DNA of 36,437 bases from Clostridia bacterium. Its GTDB lineage: Bacteria; Bacillota; Clostridia; Oscillospirales; CAG-272. The translations under genes and the position numbers were made by a program. The stretch covers positions 1-36,437 of the forward strand of contig JAFTZI010000026.1 in assembly GCA_017461055.1 (NCBI GenBank), given 5' to 3'. The notes beneath the pieces were generated by a model. That model searched no databases and had not been told where the DNA came from. It was given only the letters and a program-made list of their open reading frames with translations. Positions 7,808-16,335 of this stretch are shown one piece after another. Position 1 is the stretch's first letter. Each line of letters begins with the position of its first letter.

Positions 7808-8290
7808 ATGAAATACAGAATTAAAACCACAACAACACAAAAGGACTATAAGGGCAAGTCAATATTTGATCGCGCCGCTGACGAATTAATGATTGAGGAA
7901 TCCTTTTCCGTAATGGATGAGGAGGGTACAATTGAAACAAGCCTTTACGGAGAGCTTGAATGTGTAGGCGATACCTATACCCTTAGCTACGAGGAGGAGG
8001 CTGAGGGAATGGGCGGAGTTGATACCGAAATCAAATTCAACATAAATAAGCTTGATGAAATTTCAATTGCAAGAACAGGCGGAATAGAAGCGTTTATGTT
8101 CTTTGAAAAGGGAAAGCGCCATATTTGCGTATACAACACAGGCATTATGCCCTTTGAAATTTGCATTTACGCAAAGGACGTTGACAACAGGCTTTTAACA
8201 GACGGTTATCTTGAAATTAATTATTTAATTGAAATCAAGGGCGCTTGCGCTCAAAAAACAACCTTTAAAATGGAAATTGAAAAGCTATGA
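7808..8290 (+). CDS. DUF1934 (YwiB-like) beta-barrel protein
   Basis: A protein of 160 aa, rich in predicted beta strands and without a signal peptide. It matches the DUF1934 pattern: an N-terminal strand MKYRIKTTTTQ, a LYGELECVGDTYTLSYEE hairpin, and a C-terminal LEINYLIEIKG strand. The family, which includes B. subtilis YwiB, has a calycin-like barrel and no established function. It starts 7 nt after cysE with GGTG as its ribosome binding site, and its stop overlaps the holA start (ATGA), so it is translationally coupled to holA. Confidence 0.8.
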   Translation: MKYRIKTTTTQKDYKGKSIFDRAADELMIEESFSVMDEEGTIETSLYGELECVGDTYTLSYEEEAEGMGGVDTEIKFNINKLDEISIARTGGIEAFMFFEKGKRHICVYNTGIMPFEICIYAKDVDNRLLTDGYLEINYLIEIKGACAQKTTFKMEIEKL

Positions 8291-9327
8291 CAGAAGCAGA
8301 GTTTAAAGAGGAGCTAAAGCATCTTAAGGGTGGGTATTTGTTCTTCGGTGGAGAGGATTACTTAAAATATACCTATTCCAAAGAGGTTAAGAAAAACGTG
8401 CTTGACGGCACCTTTGACGAGTTTAACCACATAGTTATTTACGCAGAGGAGTATAGTCCATCTCTTCTTTCCAATTCGATTTTCAGCCTTCCCATGATGG
8501 CAGAAAAAAAGCTTGTCGAGGTGCGCGGAGTTGATTTTAACTCTATGAAAAAGGACGATTTGTCTGCCCTTGAGGACGTGCTTGCAGGCTTAGAGGAAAA
8601 CAGCCACACTGTTTTATTGATAAGAGCAGATAACGACTATTTTAACGCAGGCAGACTGCCAAAGGCGCCTTCTGAAATTTACAAAATGATGTCAAAATAT
8701 TTGACAATGGTGGAGTTCGATTTTCCAAGCGCGTCAAGATTGAAGGCGTGGATTCTTCGCCACTTTAACAAGGACAAAATTGAATTTGACCCCACCCTGT
8801 GTGAATATTTGGTTAATATGTGCGGTCATAATATGTGGGCGCTTTCTAAGGAAATAGACAAGCTTTGCTCATATGCACTAAGAAACGGGCTTGGCAAAAT
8901 AAGCAGTGAGGATATAGACTATATTTGCTGTAAGACCATAGAATACGACGACTTTCAGCTAACAAATGCCTTGCTCGAAAGAAACAAATCAATGGTTTTT
9001 GAAACCCTGTACAGACAAAAGGCAGCCCACGAGTCTGCGCAAGCAATTCTTGCGTCTGTTGTCAGGCTGTACACAGATATGCTTATGATACAAAGGCTGT
9101 ATTCGGGCGGAATGAGCAAAAGTCAAATTTCATCAGCCTTGAATATGCACGAGTTCAGAGTAGGCAAGTATTTAAACGGTATTTCGGGAGTTGGCGAAAA
9201 GAAGCTTGAAAGGGCTGTGGAAATATGTAAGGAGGCTGACTTAAAGTCCAAATCCTCGTCTAATGTAACTCCTTATATTGCTGTTGAAAGGCTCATAAGC
9301 TCAATTTGCGCCTTAATGTGCAGGTGA
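8287..9327 (+). CDS. holA: DNA polymerase III subunit delta
   Basis: A protein of 346 aa, normal for HolA. Delta opens the beta sliding clamp within the clamp-loader complex at the replication fork. The N-terminal segment YLFFGGEDYLKYTYSKEV is the degenerate AAA+ opening typical of delta, which lacks a Walker A motif. The MAEKKLVEVRG segment, the lid region around LKAWILRHF and the helical C-terminal collar domain (about 215-340) also fit. It overlaps the preceding gene by 4 nt and is followed after 3 nt by the toprim gene. Confidence 0.9.
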   Translation: MTEAEFKEELKHLKGGYLFFGGEDYLKYTYSKEVKKNVLDGTFDEFNHIVIYAEEYSPSLLSNSIFSLPMMAEKKLVEVRGVDFNSMKKDDLSALEDVLAGLEENSHTVLLIRADNDYFNAGRLPKAPSEIYKMMSKYLTMVEFDFPSASRLKAWILRHFNKDKIEFDPTLCEYLVNMCGHNMWALSKEIDKLCSYALRNGLGKISSEDIDYICCKTIEYDDFQLTNALLERNKSMVFETLYRQKAAHESAQAILASVVRLYTDMLMIQRLYSGGMSKSQISSALNMHEFRVGKYLNGISGVGEKKLERAVEICKEADLKSKSSSNVTPYIAVERLISSICALMCR

Positions 9328-9330
9328 AAA

Positions 9331-9903
9331 ATGAAAATAAAGTATCCGATAATAGTAGAAGGCAAGTATGACAAAATAAAGCTTGACTCCTTGGTTGAAG
9401 CAACAATTATAACAACAGGCGGCTTTGAAATATTTAATTCCAAGGAAAAGGAGCTTTTAATCAAGCGGCTTTGCCAAAGGGACAAAATAATACTGCTTAC
9501 CGACTCTGACGGCGGCGGGCATTTAATACGCTCCCATATAAAAACCGTTTTGCCGCCCGACAAGGTGATTAATTTGTACATACCTCGCGTGCAGGGCAAG
9601 GAGAAAAGGAAAAGGAGCGCCTCAAAGGAAGGGACTCTTGGCGTTGAGGGCATAGATAAGGAAACGCTTTTGTCACTTTTAGAGCCGTTTTCAGACACGT
9701 CCCCCGCTAAAATCGCAGGCGGAATAACAAAAAGCGACTTGTATTTTTATGGCTTAAGCGGCAGACAGGACAGCGCAAAAAGAAGAGAGGAGCTACTGAA
9801 AAAGCTCAATTTACCAACAAATATGTCCCCCAATGCTATGCTGAGCGCAATTAATATTTTATACACTAAGGAAGAATTTGAAAAAATAGCATCAGAGGAA
9901 TAA
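9331..9903 (+). CDS. rnmV: Toprim-domain protein, RNase M5-like (DUF4093)
   Basis: A protein of 190 aa. RNase M5 matures 5S rRNA in Firmicutes and consists of a toprim domain plus a C-terminal DUF4093 region. Here the toprim domain (about 1-95) has the catalytic glutamate in IIVEGKYDK (Glu9) and the acidic motif LLTDSDGGGHLIR (DSD at about 58-60). The GTLGVEGIDKETLLSLL stretch and the C-terminal half look like DUF4093. RnmV usually lies beside ksgA; here it follows holA, so a related small-primase-like toprim function is possible. A strong intrinsic terminator follows. Confidence 0.72.
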   Translation: MKIKYPIIVEGKYDKIKLDSLVEATIITTGGFEIFNSKEKELLIKRLCQRDKIILLTDSDGGGHLIRSHIKTVLPPDKVINLYIPRVQGKEKRKRSASKEGTLGVEGIDKETLLSLLEPFSDTSPAKIAGGITKSDLYFYGLSGRQDSAKRREELLKKLNLPTNMSPNAMLSAINILYTKEEFEKIASEE

Positions 9904-9924
9904 ATTTTTTGTTAATAAAGCAAT

Positions 9925-9966
9925 AAAAAGAAGAATTTTTGCAAAACGCAAAAATTCTTCTTTTTT
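9925..9966 (+). terminator. Intrinsic terminator of the cysE-holA-rnmV operon
   Basis: A perfect stem of at least 13 bp (9930-9942 with 9948-9960), extended by A-T pairs on both sides, has a 5-nt loop and T6 at 9961-9966. It can also act on the opposite strand. Confidence 0.9.
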
Positions 9967-10003
9967 AAAAAATATGCCACAACGGTACAGGCCTGTTGTG
10001 GCA
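9967..10003 (-). terminator. Intrinsic terminator of the zinc-ribbon gene
   Basis: TGCCACAAC (9975-9983) pairs with GTTGTGGCA (9995-10003) across an 11-nt loop. Read on the minus strand it is followed directly by TATTTTTT, so it ends transcription of the gene at 10016-10465. Confidence 0.8.
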
Positions 10004-10015
10004 CGCAAGGTTTAA

Positions 10016-10465
10016 TTAAAAGCCCATTAAGGAATAAATATCTATTCCGTTAAGTTGGAGAATAGTTGTTAAAATAATTTGAAGAATAGACGAAATTATA
10101 AAGACGATAAGAGCAATTTTTGCCATTTTACCTGCTGTTTTAATTTTTGCTCTTGATGATTCATATTCGTCCATATACTTTAAATCCTTTGGCATAAAGT
10201 TTATCATATTCAAATGATTTACCTTATTTATTGTCATTAAGGCAAATATAAGACCCAAAAAGCCACCCAACGCACAAAATACAATTGAAAGTATTCCAAA
10301 TAAGTAGGCGCTTTTCGCCTCTGCATGTAATCTATCTAAGCCGCTGACACCGCCAGCGTTTAGCTGTTCAAAGGAAATGGTGTTGTCCTGTGACATTTTG
10401 GCGCCGCAATGTGTGCAAAACACTGCATTATCATCATTTTCCTTACCGCATTTAGGACAGAACAT
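10016..10465 (-). CDS. Zinc-ribbon membrane protein, unknown function
   Basis: A protein of 149 aa. The N-terminal zinc ribbon has CPKC and CTHC (Cys3, Cys6, Cys17, Cys20) in a FCPKCGKENDDNAVFC arrangement typical of the zinc_ribbon_2 type. A polar linker follows, then two membrane segments (about 53-75 and 113-138) with a charged loop between them. Proteins of this layout are common in Clostridia and have no established role. The ribosome binding site AAGGGGG is upstream of the ATG. It is monocistronic, with a consensus promoter at 10496-10524 and its own terminator at 9967-10003. Confidence 0.82.
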   Translation of the reverse strand: MFCPKCGKENDDNAVFCTHCGAKMSQDNTISFEQLNAGGVSGLDRLHAEAKSAYLFGILSIVFCALGGFLGLIFALMTINKVNHLNMINFMPKDLKYMDEYESSRAKIKTAGKMAKIALIVFIISSILQIILTTILQLNGIDIYSLMGF

Positions 10466-10495
10466 ATGTTTACCCCCTTGTTATTTGCTATATAG

Positions 10496-10524
10496 ATTAT
10501 ATTTCAAAAACGGTAATTTGTCAA
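10496..10524 (-). promoter_or_regulatory. Consensus promoter of the zinc-ribbon gene
   Basis: On the minus strand, TTGACA (10519-10524) and TATAAT (10496-10501) are separated by 17 nt. Both boxes match consensus exactly. Confidence 0.85.
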
Positions 10525-10579
10525 GTTAAAACCCGATTATAGATGTAAACAATTAGGAAATACCGCATAAAATGTCGAA

Positions 10580-10690
10580 TTGTTAAAAAAATATTAAATT
10601 TGTTAATAGACTATGCACTGTGTGGAAATATATGCTATAATTAATCAAATTGTTAATCAAAACGTATTTTGGTTAACAAATTATTAACAA
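10580..10690. promoter_or_regulatory. Cluster of five TTGTTAA/TTAACAA heptamers upstream of the GT2 gene
   Basis: TTGTTAA occurs at 10580-10586, 10600-10606 and 10650-10656, and its complement TTAACAA at 10673-10679 and 10684-10690. The cluster brackets the -10 box of the glycosyltransferase promoter. The third and fourth copies fall in an 11-bp inverted repeat (10651-10661 with 10666-10676; one position is a T-G wobble in RNA). It may be a set of operator sites, or partly a result of AT-rich composition. Confidence 0.4.
10633..10641 (+). promoter_or_regulatory. Extended -10 promoter of the GT2 gene
   Basis: TATG, one base, then TATAAT (10636-10641), an extended -10 with no good -35 at the usual distance. 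The weak -35 fits a gene that needs an activator or is under repressor control. Confidence 0.55.
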
Positions 10691-10702
10691 TTCGGAGCGT
10701 TT

Positions 10703-12007
10703 ATGGATTACATAAGAATAGTAAATATTATTTTTGACATTTTATACGGTATGACAGGCTTAATCGTGCTTCACTATATAGTTTTTGCAATAGTGGGGCT
10801 TTTTAAAAGAAAAAGGTATCAGCCGACTGAGGAAAAGCTTAAATACGGTCTTATCATTCCCGCAAGAAACGAGGAAGCGGTTGTTGGAAATTTAATCAAA
10901 AGCATACAGAAAAACAATTACCCACAGGACAAGCTTCATATTTTTGTAATCGCTCACAACTGTACAGACAATACAGCGAAAATTTCAAGAGAGCTTGGCG
11001 CAACGGTTTATGAGTACAACAACCCAAACGAGTGTACAATGGGCTACGCCTTCAGATATTTGTTTGACCAAATCGAAAAGGATTACGGAAGGCAAAGCTA
11101 TGACGGATTTTTCCTTTTCAATGCAGATAATATTCTTGACGAAAACTATTTTAACAAAATGAACGATGCCTTTGTGGCGCACGGAAAAAAGGATATAATT
11201 ACATCCTTCAGAAACTCCAAGAATTTCGGCGAAAACGTAATGTCTGCCTGCTACGGACTTTATTTTGTCTATGGCTGCTTGCTTGAAAGCAAGGGACGCA
11301 GTGTTCTTAACTGCTCCACAAGAGTTCAAGGCACAGGATATGTTATAGGAAGCGAGCTTGTAAAGGACGGATGGAAATATGTAACTCTTACAGAGGACTG
11401 GGAGTTTACAGCAGACCAAATCATAGAGGAAAATAAAATCTATTACTGTGACGAGGCTGTCTTTTATGATGAGCAGCCAACAACCTTCAAGGTAATGTGG
11501 CGACAAAGAGTGCGCTGGTGTCGCGGCAGATGGCTTGTTTGCGTGGCGCGTTTAAAGGATTTAATGAAAAGCCTGTTCAAGCCCAAAAGGAAAAACGGAA
11601 ACAAGAACAAGTTTTCCTTATATGATATGACCGTCAAGGTATTGCCTGTGTTCATTATCACAACCGTTTTGTTCTTTTCCCGCTTAATTACAGTCAGCTT
11701 AGCGCCCGTTTTCTTCCCTGAACAATACACCCTTTCGGGAGTACTTCTCCATTGGCTTTTGCGTTCGCTGGGATTTTTCGGCTTTTCCTATGTCATGCTT
11801 GTAATATCGTCAATCATAATTTACATAGTGGAACGGAAAAGAATAAAGAATGTAAGCCTCGGCACTAAAATTTTGTCAACGCTTATATGGCCGTTTTTCT
11901 TAGTCATTGCAACCCCTGCGGAATTTGTAGCAATTTTTTCAAAAAATCTGGGCTGGAAGGAAATTCCACACAAAAACACAACCTCCTTTGAGGATTTGAA
12001 TAATTAG
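10703..12007 (+). CDS. Membrane-bound family 2 glycosyltransferase
   Basis: A protein of 434 aa. An N-terminal membrane helix (about 8-33) is followed by a GT-A catalytic domain and three or four C-terminal membrane helices (about 310-420), the layout of synthase-type GT2 enzymes that make extracellular polysaccharides or glycolipids. Motifs are IIPARNEE (51-58), the DxD-like NADN (140-143), TED (230-232) and QRVRW (268-272), the Q-x-x-R-W motif of processive synthases. The donor sugar and product are unknown. The gene stands alone with its own promoter and the terminator at 12014-12055. The ribosome binding site CGGAG precedes the ATG. Confidence 0.85.
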   Translation: MDYIRIVNIIFDILYGMTGLIVLHYIVFAIVGLFKRKRYQPTEEKLKYGLIIPARNEEAVVGNLIKSIQKNNYPQDKLHIFVIAHNCTDNTAKISRELGATVYEYNNPNECTMGYAFRYLFDQIEKDYGRQSYDGFFLFNADNILDENYFNKMNDAFVAHGKKDIITSFRNSKNFGENVMSACYGLYFVYGCLLESKGRSVLNCSTRVQGTGYVIGSELVKDGWKYVTLTEDWEFTADQIIEENKIYYCDEAVFYDEQPTTFKVMWRQRVRWCRGRWLVCVARLKDLMKSLFKPKRKNGNKNKFSLYDMTVKVLPVFIITTVLFFSRLITVSLAPVFFPEQYTLSGVLLHWLLRSLGFFGFSYVMLVISSIIIYIVERKRIKNVSLGTKILSTLIWPFFLVIATPAEFVAIFSKNLGWKEIPHKNTTSFEDLNN

Positions 12008-12013
12008 TGCAAA

Positions 12014-12060
12014 AAGCACACGAAATGCTCCCTGTGCGGAGCATTTCGTGTGCTTATATT
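12014..12060. terminator. Bidirectional intrinsic terminator between GT2 and icd
   Basis: A perfect 18-bp stem (12014-12031 with 12038-12055) has a 6-nt loop. On the minus strand it is followed by TTT, making a T5 run with the end of the stem, which suits icd (stop at 12063). On the plus strand a T-rich stretch follows. Confidence 0.88.
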
Positions 12061-12062
12061 AT

Positions 12063-13280
12063 TTATACTAATTTGACTTCAAGACGTGTGCGAATTTCCT
12101 TGATAAAGGTGCTTGTGTTTACTGCGGTTGCGTTAAAGCCGGGCTCTACAAGTCCTACTAAATCCTTGGTCATAATACCGTCGTTTAGTGTATCGATGCA
12201 AGCGCACTCAAGCTTGTCAGCAAAGCTAACAAGGTCACAAAGACCGTCAAGCTCACCGCGCTTACGCAAAGCGCCTGACCAAGCAAAAATTGTTGCCATT
12301 GGGTTAGTCGAGGTGTCCTCGCCCTTTAAATATCTGTAATAATGTCTTGTAACCGTTCCGTGTGCAGCCTCATATTCATATTTTCCGTCAGGAGAAACAA
12401 GAACAGAGGTCATCATAGCAAGAGAGCCGAATGCAGTTGATACCATATCGGACATAACATCTCCGTCGTAATTCTTGCATGCCCAAATGTAACCGCCCTC
12501 GCTTCTTATAACTCTTGCAACAGCATCGTCAATAAGAGTGTAGAAGTAGGTTATGCCAAGCTCTTCAAATTTTGACTTGTAGCACTCATCAAAAATCTCT
12601 TGGAAAATAAGCTTAAAGGTTTGGTCATACTGCTTGGAAATAGTGTCCTTTGTTGCAAACCAAAGGTCTTGCTTTGTGTTTATAGCATAGTTAAAGCAGG
12701 AATGCGCAAAGGAGCGAATAGAGGAGTCCTTGTTATACTGACCCTGCAAAACTCCTGAGCATTCAAAATCGTAAATTTCCTTTTTGAAGCTTACATTTCC
12801 GTTTTCATCTGTAAAAACAAGCTCTGCCTTGCCCTTTGAGGGAACGCGGTATTCTGTTGCCTTATATACGTCGCCATATGCGTGGCGCGCAATTGTAATA
12901 GGCTTTTTCCAATTGCGAACAGCAGGCTTTATTGAGTCAATAAGAATAGGAGCTCTGAATACTGTACCGTCAAGTATTGCGCGTATTGTTCCGTTAGGGC
13001 TCTTCCACATTTCGCTTAAATTATATTCCTCAACTCTTTGCTTGTTAGGCGTAATTGTTGCGCACTTGACGCTGACACCGTATTTTTGGTTAGCATAAGC
13101 CGCATCAAAGGTAACCTGATCCTTGGTTTTTTCTCTTTCGGGTAAGCCAAGGTCATAATACTCGGTTTTTAAATCTATAAACGGAAGAAGAAGCTCGTCC
13201 TTTATCATCCTCCAGATAATTCTTGTCATTTCATCTCCGTCCATTTCAACAAGGGGAGTTGTCATTTTAATTTTTTCCAT
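12063..13280 (-). CDS. icd: NADP-type isocitrate dehydrogenase
   Basis: A protein of 405 aa. It decarboxylates isocitrate to 2-oxoglutarate, supplying glutamate synthesis in anaerobes with a partial citric acid cycle. The sequence resembles the homodimeric (eukaryote-like) type II IDH rather than the E. coli type. Motifs are [15 protein letters not shown] (9-23), [15 protein letters not shown] (94-108), RHAYGDVYK (132-140), NYDGDVMSD (metal-binding aspartates) and [10 protein letters not shown]. The start at 13280 has AGGAGG upstream; an in-frame ATG 16 codons earlier lies inside the -10 region and cannot be used. It is monocistronic, with promoter TTGAAA-17-TATAAT. Confidence 0.95.
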   Translation of the reverse strand: MEKIKMTTPLVEMDGDEMTRIIWRMIKDELLLPFIDLKTEYYDLGLPEREKTKDQVTFDAAYANQKYGVSVKCATITPNKQRVEEYNLSEMWKSPNGTIRAILDGTVFRAPILIDSIKPAVRNWKKPITIARHAYGDVYKATEYRVPSKGKAELVFTDENGNVSFKKEIYDFECSGVLQGQYNKDSSIRSFAHSCFNYAINTKQDLWFATKDTISKQYDQTFKLIFQEIFDECYKSKFEELGITYFYTLIDDAVARVIRSEGGYIWACKNYDGDVMSDMVSTAFGSLAMMTSVLVSPDGKYEYEAAHGTVTRHYYRYLKGEDTSTNPMATIFAWSGALRKRGELDGLCDLVSFADKLECACIDTLNDGIMTKDLVGLVEPGFNATAVNTSTFIKEIRTRLEVKLV

Positions 13281-13319
13281 TTTCGTGCCTCCTGTGGCTG
13301 ATTTTTTTATTATTATAAT

Positions 13320-13348
13320 ATTATACAACAGGTAAAATATTTTTTCAA
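13320..13348 (-). promoter_or_regulatory. Promoter of icd
   Basis: On the minus strand, TTGAAA (13343-13348) and TATAAT (13320-13325) are separated by 17 nt. It is divergent from the arylacetate operon promoter. Confidence 0.8.
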
Positions 13349-13390
13349 TAGGAACTTGAATATTTTATCGTGTTAAAATGCTAAAATTTG

Positions 13391-13419
13391 TTGACATAAT
13401 TTTATATTTAGTATATAAT
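13391..13419 (+). promoter_or_regulatory. Perfect consensus promoter of the arylacetate/IOR operon
   Basis: TTGACA (13391-13396), a 17-nt spacer and TATAAT (13414-13419): both boxes match consensus. The first gene starts at 13493, leaving a leader of about 65 nt. Confidence 0.85.
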
Positions 13420-13446
13420 ATAATTTATAATACATAAAAAGCTCGA

Positions 13447-13470
13447 TTTTTTGCATTTTTATGCAAAAAA
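13447..13470 (+). promoter_or_regulatory. Hairpin in the operon leader
   Basis: A perfect 10-bp stem TTTTTTGCAT / ATGCAAAAAA (13447-13456 and 13461-13470) with a T4 loop sits 10 nt before the AAGGAG ribosome binding site (13481-13486) of the symporter gene. No T-run follows, so it is not a terminator. It may affect mRNA stability or translation. Confidence 0.45.
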
Positions 13471-13492
13471 CAAGAGTAAGAAGGAGAATGTT

Positions 13493-15034
13493 ATGGTAAT
13501 TGACTACATCATTTTAGCGCTGTACGCTGTTTCTATGGTTGTAATAGCAGTTGTAACGCGCAATCGTTCAAAATCGGTTAACGACTTTTTGTTAGCAGGC
13601 AAAAAGGGATTAAACGGATGGATGAGTGCCTTTGCATACGGTACTACATATTTTTCAGCAGTTATATTTATAGGCTATGCGGGTAATTTTGGAAGGCAGT
13701 ACGGTCTTGCATCTGTTTGGATTGGTATTGCAAACGCTATTTTAGGTTCACTTATTGCTTGGATGGTTCTTGCAAAAAGAACAAAGAATATGACAACAGC
13801 CTTGGGCGTTAAAACAATGCCGGAGTTTTTTGAAAAAAGATACGGTAGCAGGAACTTGAAGCTTGTTTCCGCTGTTATCATCTTCATTTTCTTAATTCCT
13901 TATTCTGCATCCGTTTACAACGGTCTTAGCAGCCTTTTCGGAATTGTTTTCGGTATTCCCGGCTGGGTAATTATGCTTATTCTGGCAGGACTTACCGCTA
14001 TGTATCTGTTCTTTGGCGGATATTTTGCAACAGCCCTTTCTGACTTTGTTCAAGGAATTATTATGCTAATCGGCGTTGTATTAATGGTATTCTGCTTTAT
14101 GAACCACGAAAACGTACAGTGGAATTTGAGTGAGCTTGTATCAAATCCCGAGCTTAACTGGTTCACCTTTGAAAGTGAGCATACAGGCATTTACGGTAAC
14201 ACAGCATCGCTTATGTCACTTATTCTTTTAACCTCATTCGGTGTGTGGGCTTTGCCACAGACAATCCACAAGTACTACGCCATAAGAGATAAAAAGGCTA
14301 TTATGCAGGGCACGGTTGTAAGCACAGTATTTGCTCTTATTATCGGCTTTGGCGCTTACTTTACAGGTGCGCTTTCAGGACTTTTCCCCGACATTGTTAC
14401 AAAGGAGATGGCAGGGGACAACGTAATTCCTACAATGCTGATTCACGTAATTCCCGCAGGACTTATGGGAATTATAGCAGTGCTTATTTTGTCAGCAAGC
14501 ATGTCAACCCTTTCCTCTGTTTCCTTAGCTTCTGCCTCTGTTGTGGCGGTAGATATCTACAAGGGCAAAATTAAGGAAAATGCAAGCGATAAGCAGGTTA
14601 ATATAACAATGAAGGCTTTGTGCCTTGTATTCGTTGCAATATCTGTTATTTTGGCAATTCTCAATGAAAAATTCGGCATAGCGGCAATTGCCTATATGAT
14701 GGGCATTAGCTGGGGCACCCTTGCAGGCTGCTTTATAGGTCCGTACGTGCTTGGTGTTATTTGGAAAAGAGTTACAAAGAGCGCGGTTTGGACATCAATT
14801 ATTTCATCACTTGTATTAACCGTTGCGCTCATCATATTCTTTGGCTATCACAAGAACGGATTTGATTGCACCTTCGGTCAGGCAATCGGTACAGGCGTTG
14901 GCTGTTCACCAATGATAGGTGTTATTTGCATGGCGTTTTCTGTTGTAATTACAGTTGTTGTAAGCTTGTTCACAAAGGCGCCAAGCGAGGAAATTATAAA
15001 TAGTGCATTTGATAAGGAAAAGGCAGTAGTATGA
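13493..15034 (+). CDS. Sodium:solute symporter (SSS family), likely arylacetate importer
   Basis: A polytopic membrane protein of 513 aa with about 13 hydrophobic helices. It has the family opening ([16 protein letters not shown]), the [21 protein letters not shown] segment after helix 1, and the [25 protein letters not shown] stretch of the sodium-binding region. SSS proteins couple sodium influx to uptake of organic acids, amino acids or sugars. The start at 13493 has AAGGAG six bases upstream; an earlier in-frame ATG falls inside the leader hairpin. It is the first gene of an eight-gene operon, and its stop overlaps the next start (ATGA). The linkage to two aryl-CoA ligases suggests an aromatic acid as substrate, which is inference. 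Confidence 0.88.
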   Translation: MVIDYIILALYAVSMVVIAVVTRNRSKSVNDFLLAGKKGLNGWMSAFAYGTTYFSAVIFIGYAGNFGRQYGLASVWIGIANAILGSLIAWMVLAKRTKNMTTALGVKTMPEFFEKRYGSRNLKLVSAVIIFIFLIPYSASVYNGLSSLFGIVFGIPGWVIMLILAGLTAMYLFFGGYFATALSDFVQGIIMLIGVVLMVFCFMNHENVQWNLSELVSNPELNWFTFESEHTGIYGNTASLMSLILLTSFGVWALPQTIHKYYAIRDKKAIMQGTVVSTVFALIIGFGAYFTGALSGLFPDIVTKEMAGDNVIPTMLIHVIPAGLMGIIAVLILSASMSTLSSVSLASASVVAVDIYKGKIKENASDKQVNITMKALCLVFVAISVILAILNEKFGIAAIAYMMGISWGTLAGCFIGPYVLGVIWKRVTKSAVWTSIISSLVLTVALIIFFGYHKNGFDCTFGQAIGTGVGCSPMIGVICMAFSVVITVVVSLFTKAPSEEIINSAFDKEKAVV

Positions 15035-16335
15035 TTTGGGCAAAGGAAGAAACCCTCACAAGAGAGGAAATGAACGCCTTACAGTTAGAAAGGCTTCAAA
15101 AAACAGTAAAAAGAGTATATGAAAAGGTAGAGCCATACAGACGCAAAATGGACGAGTGCGGTATAAAGCCCGAGGACATTAAGTCCTTGAAGGATTTATC
15201 AAGACTGCCCTTTGTCACAAAGCAGGATTTAAGGGACAATTACCCCTTCGGTCTTTTTGCGGTGCCAAGAGAGGAGCTTTTAAGAATACACGCATCCTCA
15301 GGCACAACAGGAAAGCCAACGGTTGTGGGCTACACCAAGGGAGATATGGACACTTGGACAGAGTGTGTTTCACGTATTGCCTGCGCAGGCGGCGCAAAGC
15401 CTGACGATGTGGCGCAAATTTGCTTCGGCTACGGTATGTTTACAGGAGCGCTCGGCTTGCACTACGGTCTTGAAAACATAGGAGCTACAATAGTTCCATC
15501 GTCCACAGGTAACTCCGAAAAGCAAATTATGTATATGAAGGATTTTGGCACAAGCCTTCTTGTTGCCACTCCGTCCTATGCCCTTCGCTTAGCTGAGGTG
15601 GCAAGGGAAATGGGTGTTGACCCCAAAACCGACTTGAAGGTTAAAATCGGTCTTGTGGGAAGCGAGCTTCTGACCGACGCTATGCGTGAGGAAATGCACA
15701 AGTGCTGGGGCGAGGATATGCTTGTCACATCCAACTACGGTATGAGTGAGCTAATGGGTCCGGGTGTTTCAGGTGAGTGTGAATATCTTTGCGGTATGCA
15801 CATTAATGAGGACTTTTTCATTCCCGAAATTATCAACCCCGAAACTGGCGAGGTATTGCCCGAGGGCGAGTGGGGCGAGCTTGTAATTACCTGTATCAAA
15901 AAAGAGGCTCTGCCGCTTATAAGATACAGAACAAAGGACATAACAAGGCTTATATATGAGCCCTGCAAGTGCGGAAGAACAACCGTAAGAATGGAAAATC
16001 TTTCCGGCAGAAGTGACGATATGCTTAAGATAAGAGGCGTTAACGTATTCCCAAGCCAGATTGAAGAGGTTGTATTAAGCGTTGACGGACTTGGCCCGCA
16101 CTATGAAATTATTGTTGAAAGAGACGGCTATTCCGATAAATTGACGGTAAGAGTAGAGCTTGCAAGCGCAACAGACTCCTTTAAGGTGCTTGAGGAAATA
16201 GAAAAGACCGTCAGAAATAAATTAAAGGTTATGCTTGGCTTAGATGCTAAGGTTACCTTGGAATCCCCTAACACCTTGGCTCGCTTTGAGGGCAAGGCAA
16301 AAAGAGTAAGGGATTTACGAAAGGAGCAAAAGTAA
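15031..16335 (+). CDS. Phenylacetate-CoA ligase-like enzyme, copy 1
   Basis: An AMP-forming acyl-CoA synthetase of 434 aa, the usual PaaK length. It would convert an arylacetate, ATP and CoA to arylacetyl-CoA, AMP and pyrophosphate. The P-loop-like motif [11 protein letters not shown] is at 89-99. The [14 protein letters not shown] segment is typical of the family, as is the C-terminal [20 protein letters not shown] hinge followed by [13 protein letters not shown]. It overlaps the symporter by 4 nt and iorA by 1 nt. It is a clear paralogue of the ligase at 18657 but differs around the likely acid pocket ([16 protein letters not shown] here). In iorAB-linked operons such ligases are often called phenylacetate- or indoleacetate-CoA ligases; the exact substrate cannot be read. 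Confidence 0.9.
   Translation: MIWAKEETLTREEMNALQLERLQKTVKRVYEKVEPYRRKMDECGIKPEDIKSLKDLSRLPFVTKQDLRDNYPFGLFAVPREELLRIHASSGTTGKPTVVGYTKGDMDTWTECVSRIACAGGAKPDDVAQICFGYGMFTGALGLHYGLENIGATIVPSSTGNSEKQIMYMKDFGTSLLVATPSYALRLAEVAREMGVDPKTDLKVKIGLVGSELLTDAMREEMHKCWGEDMLVTSNYGMSELMGPGVSGECEYLCGMHINEDFFIPEIINPETGEVLPEGEWGELVITCIKKEALPLIRYRTKDITRLIYEPCKCGRTTVRMENLSGRSDDMLKIRGVNVFPSQIEEVVLSVDGLGPHYEIIVERDGYSDKLTVRVELASATDSFKVLEEIEKTVRNKLKVMLGLDAKVTLESPNTLARFEGKAKRVRDLRKEQK

Noticed and set aside
12007..12339. Open frame of 110 codons on the plus strand starting at the GT2 stop
   Set aside because: It has no usual start or ribosome binding site, runs through the strong terminator hairpin and is antisense to icd.
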